Below, piece by piece: positions 1 to 20,555 of a stretch of 30,000 nt of DNA (its first letter is position 1; each line of letters opens with the position of its first letter). Made by a program: the position numbers and the translations under genes. The notes beneath the pieces are model-generated. The model was not told the origin of the DNA and did not search any database. It saw only the letters and a program-made list of their open reading frames with translations. The DNA is from Botryococcus braunii (taxonomy: Eukaryota > Chlorophyta > Trebouxiophyceae), in contig KV908353.1 of assembly GCA_002005505.1 (NCBI GenBank), positions 147,664 to 177,663 on the forward strand, given 5' to 3'.

Positions 1-259
1 TCTCTCATCAACGCATGCACCCGGTGGGCTCATGCTGGCCGAACCACCTACATACTGCATGTTTAAGGATGTCGCGAAAATCATTTAGGCGGTATATATA
101 CTCTTCCTTGTACCAGCAGTGCTGTGTAGGCATTGGGAAAGGGCAAGTCGACATGCATGGGACCATGTGGGGCCTTCATGTCCGTGGAATTACCAATGAG
201 ACAAGGAAGGCTGCGGAGCTTTAAGCTGAGCCTCGTCTTGATCAGGGCGAGAGCGATGC

Positions 260-632
260 TCATGCGTCTCCTCCACCACTGGAGAATGGGGGTCCCGGTC
301 TCTGGACGGCGACCGCCTCCGTTTCAAGCTGAAAGGCTTTGGGGCTGGCACCGATCCCGCGGAGGTCACTTGCCCCAAATACTTGACCCAATGCCAGCAA
401 CAGCGCCACCGTTACAGTCACAAACAGAGCAGATTCTGCCTACATTAAAGGCTCTTCAGACTACACAAAATTCCAGCATCAAATTCATGAATATGTACTG
501 TATGCACTTACGTAAGACAATCAACTGATAGCAAGTCTGTTGGCGGAAGTGCTAGACAAGGGTGACGCACTTTCAAAGACCATCAACAAGATCCCGAAAG
601 CTATCCACGAAGCATTCACCTTGAATTTGTAA
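260..632 (+). pseudogene. Decayed coding sequence at left edge (frameshift and internal stop)
   Basis: One plus frame reads SLDGDRLRFKLKGFGAGTDP and CPKYLTQ up to about 400. A second, shifted by one base, continues as NASNSATVTVTNRADSAY, then GSSDYTKFQHQIHEYVLYAL, meets a TAA at 515-517, and stays in frame as [20 protein letters not shown] and HEAFTLNL to a TAA at 630-632. The joint impression is of one protein-coding stretch interrupted by a frameshift and a stop. The minus strand at 439-260 also gives a hydrophobic, signal-like frame (VTVTVALLLALGQVFG), so the strand is not certain. No family is recognised. Confidence 0.22.
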
Positions 633-736
633 GGCTCATTGAAGGCGCAGCACTGCAACAATTTCCTGGCGGGGGGGCTAGGAAGAACCCAAGAAAAGCG
701 CTTCACGAAGCGCGCTCGCGCGCATGCACATGCATC

Positions 737-819
<83 letters not shown>

Positions 820-1000
820 GCGCGCGCGCACACGCACACACGCACGGACACGCACGCACGCACATGCGCACAAACTTACATATGACGTTTAAGGCTCAAT
901 GAAGGCGTGGCACGACAACAGTTAACCAGTGGGGAACCGGTGAACCGGTGGTTTAAGGCTCAATGAAGGCGTGGAAGAACCCACGAAAAGCGCATCATGA
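627..1000 (+). repeat. Imperfect repeated block containing AAGGCTCAATGAAGGCG
   Basis: The motif occurs at about 631, 892 and 957, and a second shared block (GAAGAACCCA-GAAAAGCGC) occurs at about 682 and 974. The first copy begins at the TAA that closes the decayed frame at 630-632. The CA/CG tract separates copies. The remainder of 633-1510 shows no convincing gene. Confidence 0.6.
737..830. repeat. (CA)n followed by (CG)n microsatellite
   Basis: About 34 CA units run directly into about 12 CG units, an alternating purine-pyrimidine tract able to adopt Z-DNA. Open frames across it are low-complexity artefacts. Confidence 0.97.
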
Positions 1001-1510
1001 ACCTCCTTCAAGTTGCTGCTAAACGTAGAAAGAGGCTCTGCATGCAAGCATGCCATCGAACGGTCCCTTTGAGAGTTGTTGTTAATGAATTTGGGAAGCA
1101 AGCCATGTTTCAAATGGGTTGCATGCACTCCCCACGCTTTGGAACAACCCGAAATTCTCATTTACCCCAGTGTTGCTCACATCGGCTCGTGCCTTCAAGG
1201 CCACACCACGTTTCCCTCGGGAACAGTTGTTCACGGGACCCCGGCCCAGCCACACACCTCCTTTTGAGGGCCAAACCTTTGCATACTGGCACTAAAGGCC
1301 ATAACATCCTCCTATCATCCTCAAACCACGCGGAAATACAGCCTGAAAAGGTCCATGCGAGACCGAAGTGACCTCGGAATCTTGTATAAAGTAGACTGGC
1401 TTACACGAAAACTCCCCTGCCCTCCACTCTTTACTTTTATGAAGAACATATCCGTGGCTTGCTTTTAATCAATATTAGTATTAATATCTAAAGGGAGGTT
1501 TCTTTGTTAG

Positions 1511-1811
1511 AACAAGGCGTCAGTCTTGGGGTTCACCTGCTCAAGAAGCGAAAGGCTTCCAAGTAGCTCAGCTAAGGACGCTTCCGCCAGCGACACCTCA
1601 AGTAACCTGCACAGCCAAGCTAAAGCTTCTTAAAGCTGTACAAATGACAAATACACGTGCAATTCATTGCTCCCGGAGTATTTTCGTAAGGCATGTGCAA
1701 TTGCTGAGCTGTATTGCTAAATCTGTATTCAACGTTGCAGGTAAATTAGCCGCCTACGAGAATCCCGACAGACAACAGAGTGACCGAGTTTTCGACGCAG
1801 CCAGTTGTCCA
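1511..1811 (+). CDS. Weak two-exon candidate
   Basis: Exon candidates are 1511-1601 and 1741-1811. The first follows TTTCTTTGTTAG and reads ASVLGFTCSRSERLPSSS and then DASASDTS. The second follows AACGTTGCAG, is joined in the matching phase, and reads KLAAYENPDRQQSDRVFDAA before GTAAAC. A phase-compatible terminal segment, 2119-2208, exists but lies inside a small inverted-repeat element. No ATG exon or family was identified, and the reverse strand also reads open here. Confidence 0.18.
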
Positions 1812-1813
1812 GT

Positions 1814-1921
1814 AAACACATGACTACTTCCACATTACAGTGACATGCAGAGATTGAGTTGAAAATGAAACACATGACTACTTCCACATTACAGTAACAT
1901 ATAGAGGTTGAGTTGGAAATG
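1814..1921 (+). repeat. 54-bp tandem duplication
   Basis: Two copies begin at 1814 and 1868, sharing AACACATGACTACTTCCACA with a few substitutions. Each contains a splice-acceptor-like CCACATTACAG. Confidence 0.9.
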
Positions 1922-2077
1922 AGGAATGAAATTATATCAAAATTTAGAATCGTGCGAAAGGCACTGGCTTGAAGGTGACATGCCAACTTAACTATCACCA
2001 CCGTAGGCTAGGGACGTTTCTGAGGAGGAAGGAAGGAAGGAAGGAAGATTACATCCAAAGACCAGCCACTAGGGCAC

Positions 2078-2252
2078 GGTTGAGGTGGAATAGGCAATAC
2101 CTCTTACATCGTCCGCAGCTGACAATCAAGGGAACGTTCAATCGGTGCGACAATCTAACATTCACCTGCAACAAACGAAGACTGCTCAAATCACTGTGCT
2201 GTGCCTAAAAAAATTACTCATGTTAGGGTAAATGCCTATTCCACCTCAACCG
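2078..2252. mobile_element. Small element with 20-bp perfect terminal inverted repeats
   Basis: The ends 2078-2097 (starts CGGTTGAGGTGG) and 2233-2252 are perfect 20-bp reverse complements enclosing about 135 bp. The size and arrangement suggest a MITE-like insertion. No target-site duplication is evident, so a chance or non-mobile inverted repeat is possible. Confidence 0.4.
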
Positions 2253-2323
2253 CCACCCAACAAGATTCTAAGCAAGACCAGATCGGACGGTATGTAGCTT
2301 TCAATTTCGCACGGACCTTCACC

Positions 2324-4215
2324 CTATCTTATACTGCTCAGGACCCCGGGAGTGCCTTGTTCTTCGGTGATGTACAACTCCTTGTTGGGCACATGAACAA
2401 TATTACTGCAATAGAAAACAGAGCAATAACCAAGACAATAAAATGCATGGTCAAGAAAGGCCAGTGAGGGTATACCTTACGTATGGCCACACTTACTACG
2501 TATAGTAGAGGTGTATACACCTCTGCTATACAAGGACTCGAGTGCACTAGAGTGTACTTGTGAAGTACAACCTCAGCAATAAGCGCGACAAAGACGATTC
2601 AAGGTCAAGGAAAGGCCAGTGAGAGTAAGGCCAACCAAATTGAAAGATATAAAGACAATTGATTAAGTAGCAAGCACGTAGGCATTGCATATACCTGGAG
2701 GCGCACGCCACAGTCTACAGCTTCGCAGACGATGTTGATAGGAAAGGCTGCTTCCGCCCATTCTGGGACGCCATGCTGATTTGCCTGCTCCATTACCTGA
2801 GATATGCAAGAAATGCGACGTCATTTCTCATTTAAGTTCCTGGGTGGTGTTATTGTCACTGTTACATGCCGGTGACTCACCAGCATGACCAATCTATATA
2901 CAAGAAGAAGAAATCATGAAACGGGTCAGTTTCCTTAATGCGGCCGCTGTGGGCCGCCAGCTAGATGCTCGCTGTGTGTGCCTTGCAATTTGAAACTTCT
3001 GGGTTTGGGCCATTCAAACATGGGGTTGGTCTACTTAATCCCACAATAGTACAGAAGTTTGCATCTGTCCAGTCACTAGGGCTTGGTTGGGATGTCCCTC
3101 ATGTTAAGCTGTCCCATATGTAATTGACCCAAACCCACATGTTCCAAATTGCAAGGCACACACAGCGAGCATCCAGGTGGCCGCCCACAGCGGCCGCATG
3201 AAACAAACTGACCCGTTTCATGATTTCTTCTACATGTATGTATGTTTCTTCTTCTCCATGTAAGCCCTTGAAAACCATAAGTTTGAACAGATGTAAAACC
3301 ACAGGCAGTTTGGCACAGCTGTACAAAACAAGAACATTGGCAACAAAGACTTATAAAGCAATATTGTTCTATTGTTATAGAACAATATTGTCGTACGTGA
3401 TTAATCACACATGATGACTACAGAACCTCGGTGTAGCTGTACGTATACATGTCTTCGCATAAATCCAAAGGGTTGCACAGACTCCAATGCCTAAAACTGC
3501 ATGCACACATCAACCTGCTTACTACATCAAGATATGAAGGGTTAGGAACGAAATAACATACACAGCTAGAAAAAACACACGTGTAGAAGTATAACACAGA
3601 CACCAAGAAAGTTTCACGGATTCTACCAAGACCCAGTCTTAAATATTTGAAGCTTTGAGGTAAGTGTAGGAATTTCAAGGCCGACGTTGTGCGGGTGTCC
3701 AATGCAGCTTTGGGATCGCTGGATCTCACAGTCCAGAGAACCCAGAGTGGACGCTGGTCACCCGCACAAACGTAACCTTCAACTCCCCTACATTTCAAAC
3801 GAAGTTATAAATATGGCAGACTTCGTCGAAGGAACTTGCTCCCCAAATGCAAGCCCCTCAGCCCTTTTGGGCCGTAACCTTGACATAACGACGCCCGAGG
3901 TTCAACAAACTTCTTCTTGCTCAGCACACAAATGCAAGACAGACTGTCCTCACAATTTGAAAACAGCAAACCAAGATTGATTTGAATACGCGAGCACTAC
4001 ACCTACAATGAAGTCTCCACTTCCCCGCAACGATGTGTCCAAACTCCCACAATACACGTTTCCCACAGAAGCGCCCAAAGCATGAGAGTACCTTATGTCA
4101 GTGATGATCCTGAAGTCCTCCCACGGTAACCGTCCACGGCTCAGATCACGGTTCTGGGTCGGGCACGAAACTCACGTCCGCCGACCTTACCATCAAGGTT
4201 TCACCGCCAAAGACA
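2324..4215 (-). CDS. Probable multi-exon gene of unknown function, 5' exon unresolved (116 C-terminal residues modelled)
   Basis: Minus-strand exons in transcript order: 4215-4191, 4153-4092, 3496-3443, 2893-2881, 2796-2695, 2571-2558, 2405-2324 (stop). Each has GT/AG ends, for example donor GTAAGG after 4191, acceptor GCCCGACCCAG before 4153 and acceptor CATATCTCAG before 2796; all phases fit. The protein reads VFGGETLM, NRDLSRGRLPWEDFRIITDI, FRHWSLCNPLDLCEDMY, LVML, then EQANQHGVPEWAEAAFP, CEAVDCGVRLQ, VPNKELYITEEQGTPG and ends SSIR. I recognise no family. The 13- and 14-nt exons are the weakest parts. A first exon should lie between 4216 and about 4600; a possible start is the ATG complementary to 4386-4388, but its donor is poor. 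The gene is head-to-head with the PP2C gene. Its intron 2894-3442 holds a foldback element. Confidence 0.42.
2906..3231. mobile_element. Foldback element with about 110-bp inverted arms
   Basis: Arm 2906-3013 and arm 3121-3231 are imperfect reverse complements, sharing for example GAAACGGGTCAGTTT, GCGGCCGCTGTGGGC and GCTCGCTGTGTGTGCCTTGC. A spacer of about 107 bp separates them. The structure fits a MITE or foldback insertion inside an intron of the minus-strand gene, or an inverted duplication whose transcript would form a long hairpin. No protein is encoded. Confidence 0.75.
3359..3390. repeat. Perfect 14-bp hairpin with 4-nt loop
   Basis: CAATATTGTTCTAT at 3359-3372 is exactly complementary to 3377-3390, with loop TGTT. 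It is in the intron 2894-3442 of the minus-strand gene model. Confidence 0.9.
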
Positions 4216-4613
4216 CTGTCAGTACACACAAGCGTTATAAAAGGTGTTTAAAGTTGTGTTTTCCTAACCTCCAGTCAGGGGAAGCAGCACACCGTGTTGT
4301 TGTGCTGCGGCTGCACGGATCCTTGGAGCGGTCCGATACCTCGAATTACGGTGGATGCTGCACTAGGCTGACAGAAATTAAGTGCCATGTAATTATCTAC
4401 CTCCATGTATAAATCCCATGTCGTCACGTTTATGCATTATGGGCGGGTGAGGTGACATGCAGTTCGGCCTTGGACTGCGAGGGCCTTCTCTGTACGGGAA
4501 CGGAAGGCACCGTACATGCCGCACGTGTTCATGCAAACGGTTGTCACCCGCTCGTTACAGATTTTGTAAACCGATCTAGATAGCGTTCAGAAGAAAATGC
4601 AGATGGGAAAACC
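4216..4613. promoter_or_regulatory. Divergent intergenic region between the minus-strand gene and PP2C
   Basis: About 400 bp separate the first modelled exon of the minus-strand gene from the PP2C start codon, so it probably contains both promoters and 5' leaders. A TATA-like string (GTATAAAT) lies near 4408. No other element was recognised. Just before the PP2C ATG a six-codon upstream ORF starts at 4597 (second ATG at 4603), and its TGA overlaps the main start codon as ATGA at 4614-4617. If the leader begins upstream of 4597, this short frame could lower initiation at 4614. Confidence 0.35.
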
Positions 4614-10261
<5,648 letters not shown>

Positions 10262-10288
<27 letters not shown>

Positions 10289-10620
10289 TGCTCAGACCCA
10301 TTAGTCATTCGTTTGGTCAGCTGATGAGTGTCAGCGCCATCAGGCTTGGTGCTTGATGTCAAGACCCATTAGTCATTCGTTTGGTCAGCTGATGATGATG
10401 GTGAGCTGGCAATTGTCAGCGCCATCGGGGATTGTGCTCGATGTCCAGACCCATTCCTCATCCATTTGGTCGGCTGATGATGATGGCCGTCAGCTGATTT
10501 TGATGGTCAGCTGATGACTATCAGCGCCATCATGCTTGGGGCTTGATGTCAAGACCTATTAATCATTCTTTTGGTCACCTGATGGTGATGGTCAGCTGAC
10601 GACTGTCATTGCCATCAGGC
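10262..10620 (+). repeat. Tandem repeat made from the end of the PP2C gene, 5 copies
   Basis: Copies start at 10262, 10330, 10415, 10520 and 10605 with the pattern GTCA-(TT/GC)-GCCATCAGGCTTGG followed by GCTTGATG, and share GACCCATTAGTCATTCGTTT. The first copy is the genuine last codons (VIAIRLGA) and stop. Copies 2, 4 and 5 keep the TGA. Spacing grows from 68 to 105 bp through extra TCAGCTGATGATG blocks. Confidence 0.9.
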
Positions 10621-10933
10621 TGGGGCCTTGATATTAAGTCACATGGATCGTCACGGTCGTCGTTGTTAAGGCTGCTGTCGTTTTTTGGTTGGTCAGCTGA
10701 CGACCTCCTCCCCCCCCCCCCTTCCCCCCGCCAGTTCACTCCCTCAAAAGCCCCGCTGTTGCCTGCCATATGAAGGCAAAACTGTACATCGTTGTATCGC
10801 GGTTGTTTTTGTATCACGGTACATCCTTGTGTGTACCGCTTTGCACAACCAGGAAGGAGCTTGCAGGCTGCCAAATGGCCTGTACATATCGGAAGGTCCA
10901 CCAGATGTGGTTTGTCATGCTAGGATGGAAGCA

Positions 10934-10970
10934 GTAACCGGTTACGAAACCGAACGAAACCGGTTACGTG
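10934..10970. repeat. AACCGGTTACG palindromic repeats
   Basis: GTAACCGGTTAC at 10934-10945 is a perfect palindrome, and GAAACCGGTTACG recurs about 24 bp downstream, followed by a degenerate copy. Function unknown. Confidence 0.7.
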
Positions 10971-11939
10971 TGAGGACCGCACGTAATCGGTTTTGAAGCT
11001 GATCATCCTTGGCCTTCAAGTGTTTGGAGTGGAGTGGCACTTGCGTGGAGCGGAGCATACACGCCGGATGGAGCTTGTTTATAAACAGCTAGGCAGGCTG
11101 TAGCCTGGCTAGTACTGCTAGGCTAGCAATCATTAGGCAGGGATTACTAGCCTAATTAAGCTTAAACTGGCCCGATCAGCTTAGATTGCAAATTTGAGGA
11201 AGGTACAAAGTAGGACATCCGTAAGAGTCATTGTGAAATTGGATTTGCTGGAATTTCCTTGTCGTTCAAAAAGCTTTGGGTGGATGTAAGTTTTGATTAC
11301 AATAAGAGGAAAGCATACTCCCACAACCCTCCCCACCAAACCTCGAGCCCTAATACTTGACATATAGAAGTCTACCCCCATAGGGGAGCCTGCGATGCCA
11401 ACTGCCGCTCGACGGCCCGAGCAATCACAAAACTATCACAAAATGCTTCCGTGAAGATTAAGGAAGGAAACCTTCGGTGAAGTTGACTACTAGCGCTGGC
11501 ACTAGCCTTGCGGGTGAGTATTCGCGAGCCCCCCCCCCCCCCCTCCCCACCCAACCGTCCAAAACTCCCTCCCGACCCAATCGTCCAAAAATCCCCCCCC
11601 CCCCCAAACCCCCCTCCCATCCCGCCCCAAAACTCCCCCCCCCCCCCCAAAAAATCCCCCTTATATATTTAAACCATCCTTCGTGCAGAAGAAGCAGTCC
11701 ACCAGTGACTCCGCAGACTGCCGGCGCCGATGTGCTTGTAAACTCATTATACATTTAATACTAAAGGGTGAAGCCTATCCTAACCGCATACTGTAAATCC
11801 ATCATGCAGGGACGCGGAATCTATAGATTCCCTATAGGGCCGCGGCTAGAGGCCAAATACTAAAGGTGATAATGAAAAACTCTTGTTTTATTGAGTGAAG
11901 TCCATCCTAGCCAGATCCCATAAAGCCAGCGTGGGGGAT

Positions 11940-12540
<601 letters not shown>

Positions 12541-12871
12541 CATCATCAGACATTTGAAAGTATGGTTCACGTGTACTATCATATGTTGTTCATAATAGGT
12601 TGACTCCGTGCGTTATCAGTGATGCATAACACATTCATTCCCCTGTGCACCCATACGGCACGTGCCGATGCAGCTGAGCTTTCTGCCCCTCAAGTTCCCC
12701 GCTAATAATTTTTCTCGTTGAAAATTTTACGAAGAAGTTCCTCGTGCTGCTCACCAGAACCGTGTCACTAGCTGGCTTTTCCAGCAGATGAATTCATGAA
12801 ACGGCTTTTTGCTTCACAATCCATTCAAACTGGCTAGATATGGGTCATTTATTGTACCTCCGTCCTCTTCA

Positions 12872-12915
12872 GCCCTAGTGGCTGGTCTTTGGATGTAATC
12901 TTCCTTCCTTCCTCC
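12872..12915 (-). repeat. Second, inverted copy of a dispersed repeat also at 2024-2075
   Basis: The 44 bp here equal the reverse complement of 2024-2075 except for two extra GGAA units in the left copy. The shared core is GATTACATCCAAAGACCAGC plus CACTAGGGC. Flanks differ on both sides, as expected for fragments of a dispersed element. Confidence 0.85.
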
Positions 12916-13873
12916 TTCGAGTACGAGCATTAGAAGCCGCCGGTCCGACCACTGTCATTACCTATTCGCCAACTGGCTGCAACCAAAGAAATTGAACGAT
13001 CCATAATCAGCGATTCTGATGATCCATGATCAGTGAAAATTAGTTATTATTCCCGCCAAATTACCGTTATTTCCTATCCCTGATCAATTGCAGCTTCCGC
13101 GGCGGGGCCGCCTAGTAACTAGGGGCGCACCCCCGACAACTAAGCCGATCCTAGCTCACGGTTTTAAACCCGATGCTCCCCGGCAGAGGGTGATCCCGGC
13201 GTCTTCGCTTTCCAAACGTGCGTGCCCTTACCTTGAGCTCATAGAAGACAAACCAGGAGGCAATGAGGTCTGTCAAGACTGCTTAGCTCCTGTCTATGGG
13301 CTTTGGGAGGCTGCGTTTTGGCGAGCGTGGCTAGATCACTGTGACGGCGCTGGCACTTTGACTGCAAATTGGAAGTGGCACAGTTGGTGACCATTGAAAG
13401 CATTCAGGTACGAGTAGTAATTACCAGGCTTGATTTCAGCTCCAGGCTATAACAATTGTGAGTGGACCTGGCAATCGCGAATCTTAGATGCAGGAATGCC
13501 AACCATTACTATGCCTGTGTGACGTCATAGATGGCTTGCTTGCTGCAATTACATTTTTCTGATGTTTTCTGCAGTTTTAGTAAGAGGTCTTCCCGGATGA
13601 TACACTACTGCTGTTGGGGAACACAATGTCGTAAGCGTGTCGCTCAATCCATGCAACTCGATGCCATGACTCATTATCTTTTTCTAAGATTTTTCCTTTC
13701 CCTCTGCCTTCTCATTCAGGAAACTTTTTTCACATGTATGGTGGTAGAACACCTCTGACCGGAGTGCAACCCGAGCCATCTTGCGAGTGCACGGAACCAA
13801 TACCAACAGACCGTGTTCGCTAGTTTTTAGTGCTGAGTGTTACGCATAAGAAGTTCTTGTTGTTTCAGGTAAA

Positions 13874-17681
<3,808 letters not shown>

Positions 17682-18139
17682 TCTAGTTTAGCGGCGCTCC
17701 TCCAAGCTCGATGAGCGCCTCCGAGCTGGATTAGGGATCCGATACGACTACAAGCGCGTCTCGATAGACAGCAGTTGGATAGAACCCGGCATGGGTAACT
17801 TTGTTCATAGCGTATACTGTACAGCATATATAGTGGTACATACAGTAGTACGTACTGCGATACAGGGTTACACTGCTCCACTACCGTCAATCCAGATGTC
17901 ATGTCGCCATTCAAAAGAGTGGTACAGGGTCATGAATATCAATGGTCCTGTACTATTCATGGGTACCATCTGGTACCCAGATCTGAAAGATGGTATATTG
18001 GTGCTGTTAGATTTTATGTACCGTGTACAATGTTCAATTCCTCACTTCATTACGTCTCAATGAAGGGGTTTGAACGTACGTTTATTCTTGATGGGTACCC
18101 CGTGGGTACCTACCGACACCTGTTCGTGCCTCCGCACAG

Positions 18140-18281
18140 CTGCAGGCCCTTGCGGACATGTTTGAACGTGCCTACCAACCCCTGCAGGTAGCTTCCTCCG
18201 TACACGGGCAGGAAGTTGCAAGTGTGCTTGATACTCAGGATGCATTTCAAGTGAACAACGCCACAGGCGTCTTGGGAGACG
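18140..18281 (+). CDS. Isolated internal exon candidate
   Basis: The stretch lies between an acceptor (CTCCGCACAG) and a good donor (GTGAGT) and stays open for 47 codons, reading LQALADMFERAYQPLQ, then HGQEVASVLDTQDAF and NNATGVLGDG. It starts in phase 0 and ends in phase 1. No partner exon could be fixed. One phase-compatible partner is 21361-21503, which follows CTTGCAG and runs to a TAG, but it is 3 kb away and unconvincing. It may belong to a gene lying between the proline-rich gene and the SDR gene, or be chance. No family is recognised. Confidence 0.3.
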
Positions 18282-18656
18282 GTGAGTCATGAGTCATGAT
18301 CATGTGACTGAACACCACCACGCATGGGATTACTAACCTGTTTCACGTGAAACGGCTTAGCTGTCGACAGCGGTAATTAACGTTATAGCAGTAATTATAA
18401 TGGTCTCTGTGGTGTCCGGAGAGCGGTCTGTGCTTAACTGGTACATAGTAATATATCAGCAAGCCTACTTTTTTTGGATGAATCGTTGAGCTTGTGCCTT
18501 ACCTTGCAAGCGCCATACATGTACTTAGTACTAGTCCAGTCCTATTAACGCTAAGCTGATGACCTCGTTATCACTAGGAGGCAAGGGATCTGACCATGGA
18601 CCATATGCATACGCCTGGCCAGATATATGTATTTGCGTAAAATTCCAAGGAGGTGC

Positions 18657-18762
18657 CTCGTTAAGGGAATTTTAGAAAAGTTTGTTATACTGGGTGAAGT
18701 AGAATGCTGGGCTGACATATATGTCATATATGTATAACAAACGCGTGCTAAACCTTAACGAG
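18657..18762. repeat. Small foldback with CTCGTTAAGG ends
   Basis: CTCGTTAAGG at 18657-18666 is complementary to 18753-18762, and inside it GTTTGTTATAC pairs with GTATAACAAAC. The centre has CATATATG palindromes. It could be a MITE remnant. Confidence 0.6.
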
Positions 18763-19110
18763 TGCTTTTTTGGCACTGCTGATTTTAGTGGCCGCGGCCG
18801 AAACTTGAATGGGGTGCTTATAAGCCGACCAGAGTTTTGGAAATTGACCACGGCATGATACGTCCGACGTTGTCGGTACCCATATATGACTATACACCGA
18901 GTTATTTTGGTCTATGATATAAAACTATACACCGAGTTCTTTTGATCTATGAGACGTGATAGCCCATGCGTCACGTGACATATACATGAGGCGTACTATC
19001 AATGAGACGTACTATGAGACGTAATATTCTATGCGTCACGGGACATATATAGAAGAGAGGTGGTGCACCATTTGGAGAGGTGATGCATCTCTCAGATTCA
19101 CGAGGAGTTA

Positions 19111-19179
19111 ATTGGATGCAAGTGAGTGAAGTAATAATGGAAGCCATGTGGCTTCTATTATTATGCGTTCACTCCAATT
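19111..19179. repeat. Imperfect hairpin, about 15-bp core stem
   Basis: GTAATAATGGAAGCC pairs with GGCTTCTATTATTAT around a four-base loop, and outer ATTGGA/TCCAAT also pair. Length and shape are compatible with a small foldback element or a small-RNA precursor; there is no other support. Confidence 0.65.
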
Positions 19180-19740
19180 GGGACTTGCAAGTGATATCCC
19201 ACAGACCATGTTTCAGGCAATTAGTACCGTCTTTGCCATGGCAGCGCTAAAGTTTTCCAGCTTATGGTGTTTTTCCCGGTACCACTGGGATACAACCCAC
19301 ACTTTTTCATATGGCAGGCAGGCAGTCATACTTGAGCAATAAACTGCGCAGTTTAGTGCCTCTAAGTAAAGTTGCTTTTCATTTAAGCTTGTCTATACTT
19401 GGTTTGCACACGTGAGCACGTGGCATGCCACCTCAGCATGGATGCACATGCTGTGGAACCTCAGCCCCGTCTGTTGGTGCTTGGGCACGCAAGCAACATA
19501 TATATGTTACACATGCACCTGGCATGTGCATGGTCACATAGGTGCGAACGTCCCAAGGACCTAGGGTGGCAGGAATGCTTCATAAGTAGTTACTAAATCA
19601 TTATGGCTGCACTGCTTGTCGACTGGTTTGGCCATGAATAATCTTGTTGTGAAGAATATTAGCATTGAAGCGCACTGCTAGCTGATATAGTAGTTGAAAG
19701 ATGTTTCACTCTAATGGGGTACATGATTCATTAGAAAGTC

Positions 19741-19975
19741 ATGTACTCGATGACGCTCGATGAGGTACATGATGGCGCTCATGAGGTACATGAGTCATCA
19801 GAAAGCCATGTACTCGATGACGCTCGATGAGGTACATGATGGCGCTCATGAGGTACATGGGTCATCAGAAAGCCATGTACTCGATGACGCTCGATGAGGT
19901 CCATGAAGACGCTCATGAGGTACATGATTCATCAGAAAGTCATGTACTCGATGACGCTCGACGTTTCAGCTACTT
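19741..19975 (+). repeat. 67-bp minisatellite, 3.5 copies
   Basis: Copies begin ATGTACTCGATGACGCTCGA at 19741, 19808, 19875 and 19942, exactly 67 bp apart. Each contains internal GAGGTACATGA duplicates. Confidence 0.95.
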
Positions 19976-20250
19976 CATATACGCGTCAGTTCCATACACT
20001 CCGCATGAACTGTAGGCTTTGCTAATACGTGGAAGGAGACCATTAGGTTGGATCCGGCTGGCGGATTGATCGACGCATGATGTGCTTTGGGTACTCCCAA
20101 GATGGATGCGTCTTTTTGGCTCTTGTGCATTATCATCTTGATAGTTGCAGGGGATATGAATCAATTGTCGTGGAGTGCATGGCCCTCCCAACACGTTGAA
20201 GGATAAACATTATATGGCTGTCGTGTACTTTCATCTTTTTTTGTGGCTGG

Positions 20251-20440
20251 AAAACATGCAGTTATCCTTACTAAATACGTGCATGTGAGTACTTTTAGGG
20301 TAAGGGTCCAAAACATGCAGTTATCCTTACTAAATACGTGCATGTGAGTACTTTTAGGGTAAGGGTCCAAAACATGCAGTTATCCTTACTAAATACGTGC
20401 ATGTGAGTACTTCTAGGAGAAGGGTCCAAAACATGCAGTT
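20251..20440 (+). repeat. 59-bp minisatellite, 3.2 copies
   Basis: Copies begin AAAACATGCAGTTATCCTTA at 20251, 20310 and 20369, with a partial copy at 20428. The first two are identical; the third differs at a few bases. Confidence 0.95.
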
Positions 20441-20555
20441 TCTGGACCATTAGGGAGACATGAGTTCAGGAAAAGGGTTGGATGTATTGCTGAACAGCGC
20501 AAACTTCACGCGCTGATCTGAGTATTGATAGGCGTAGAGCCCGGAAGGACAGACA

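Noticed and set aside
997..1371. 124-codon ATG frame
   Set aside because: His/Arg/Cys-rich composition, no domain, and no convincing splice partner; probably a chance frame.
3660..3800. Minus-strand open stretch (GYVCAGDQRPLWVLW) as an extra exon of the unknown gene
   Set aside because: The exons at 4092 and 3496 already join in matching phase, and this stretch lacks a good acceptor/donor pair in phase; an alternative exon cannot be excluded.
13094..13390. 99-codon frame after a good acceptor, containing paired cysteines
   Set aside because: It has no ATG, no partner exon, no family resemblance, and no clear relation to the gene at 13874; noted only in the intergenic entry.
19741..20440. 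CRISPR-like regular repeats
   Set aside because: Units are contiguous tandem copies with no unique spacers, in a eukaryotic setting.
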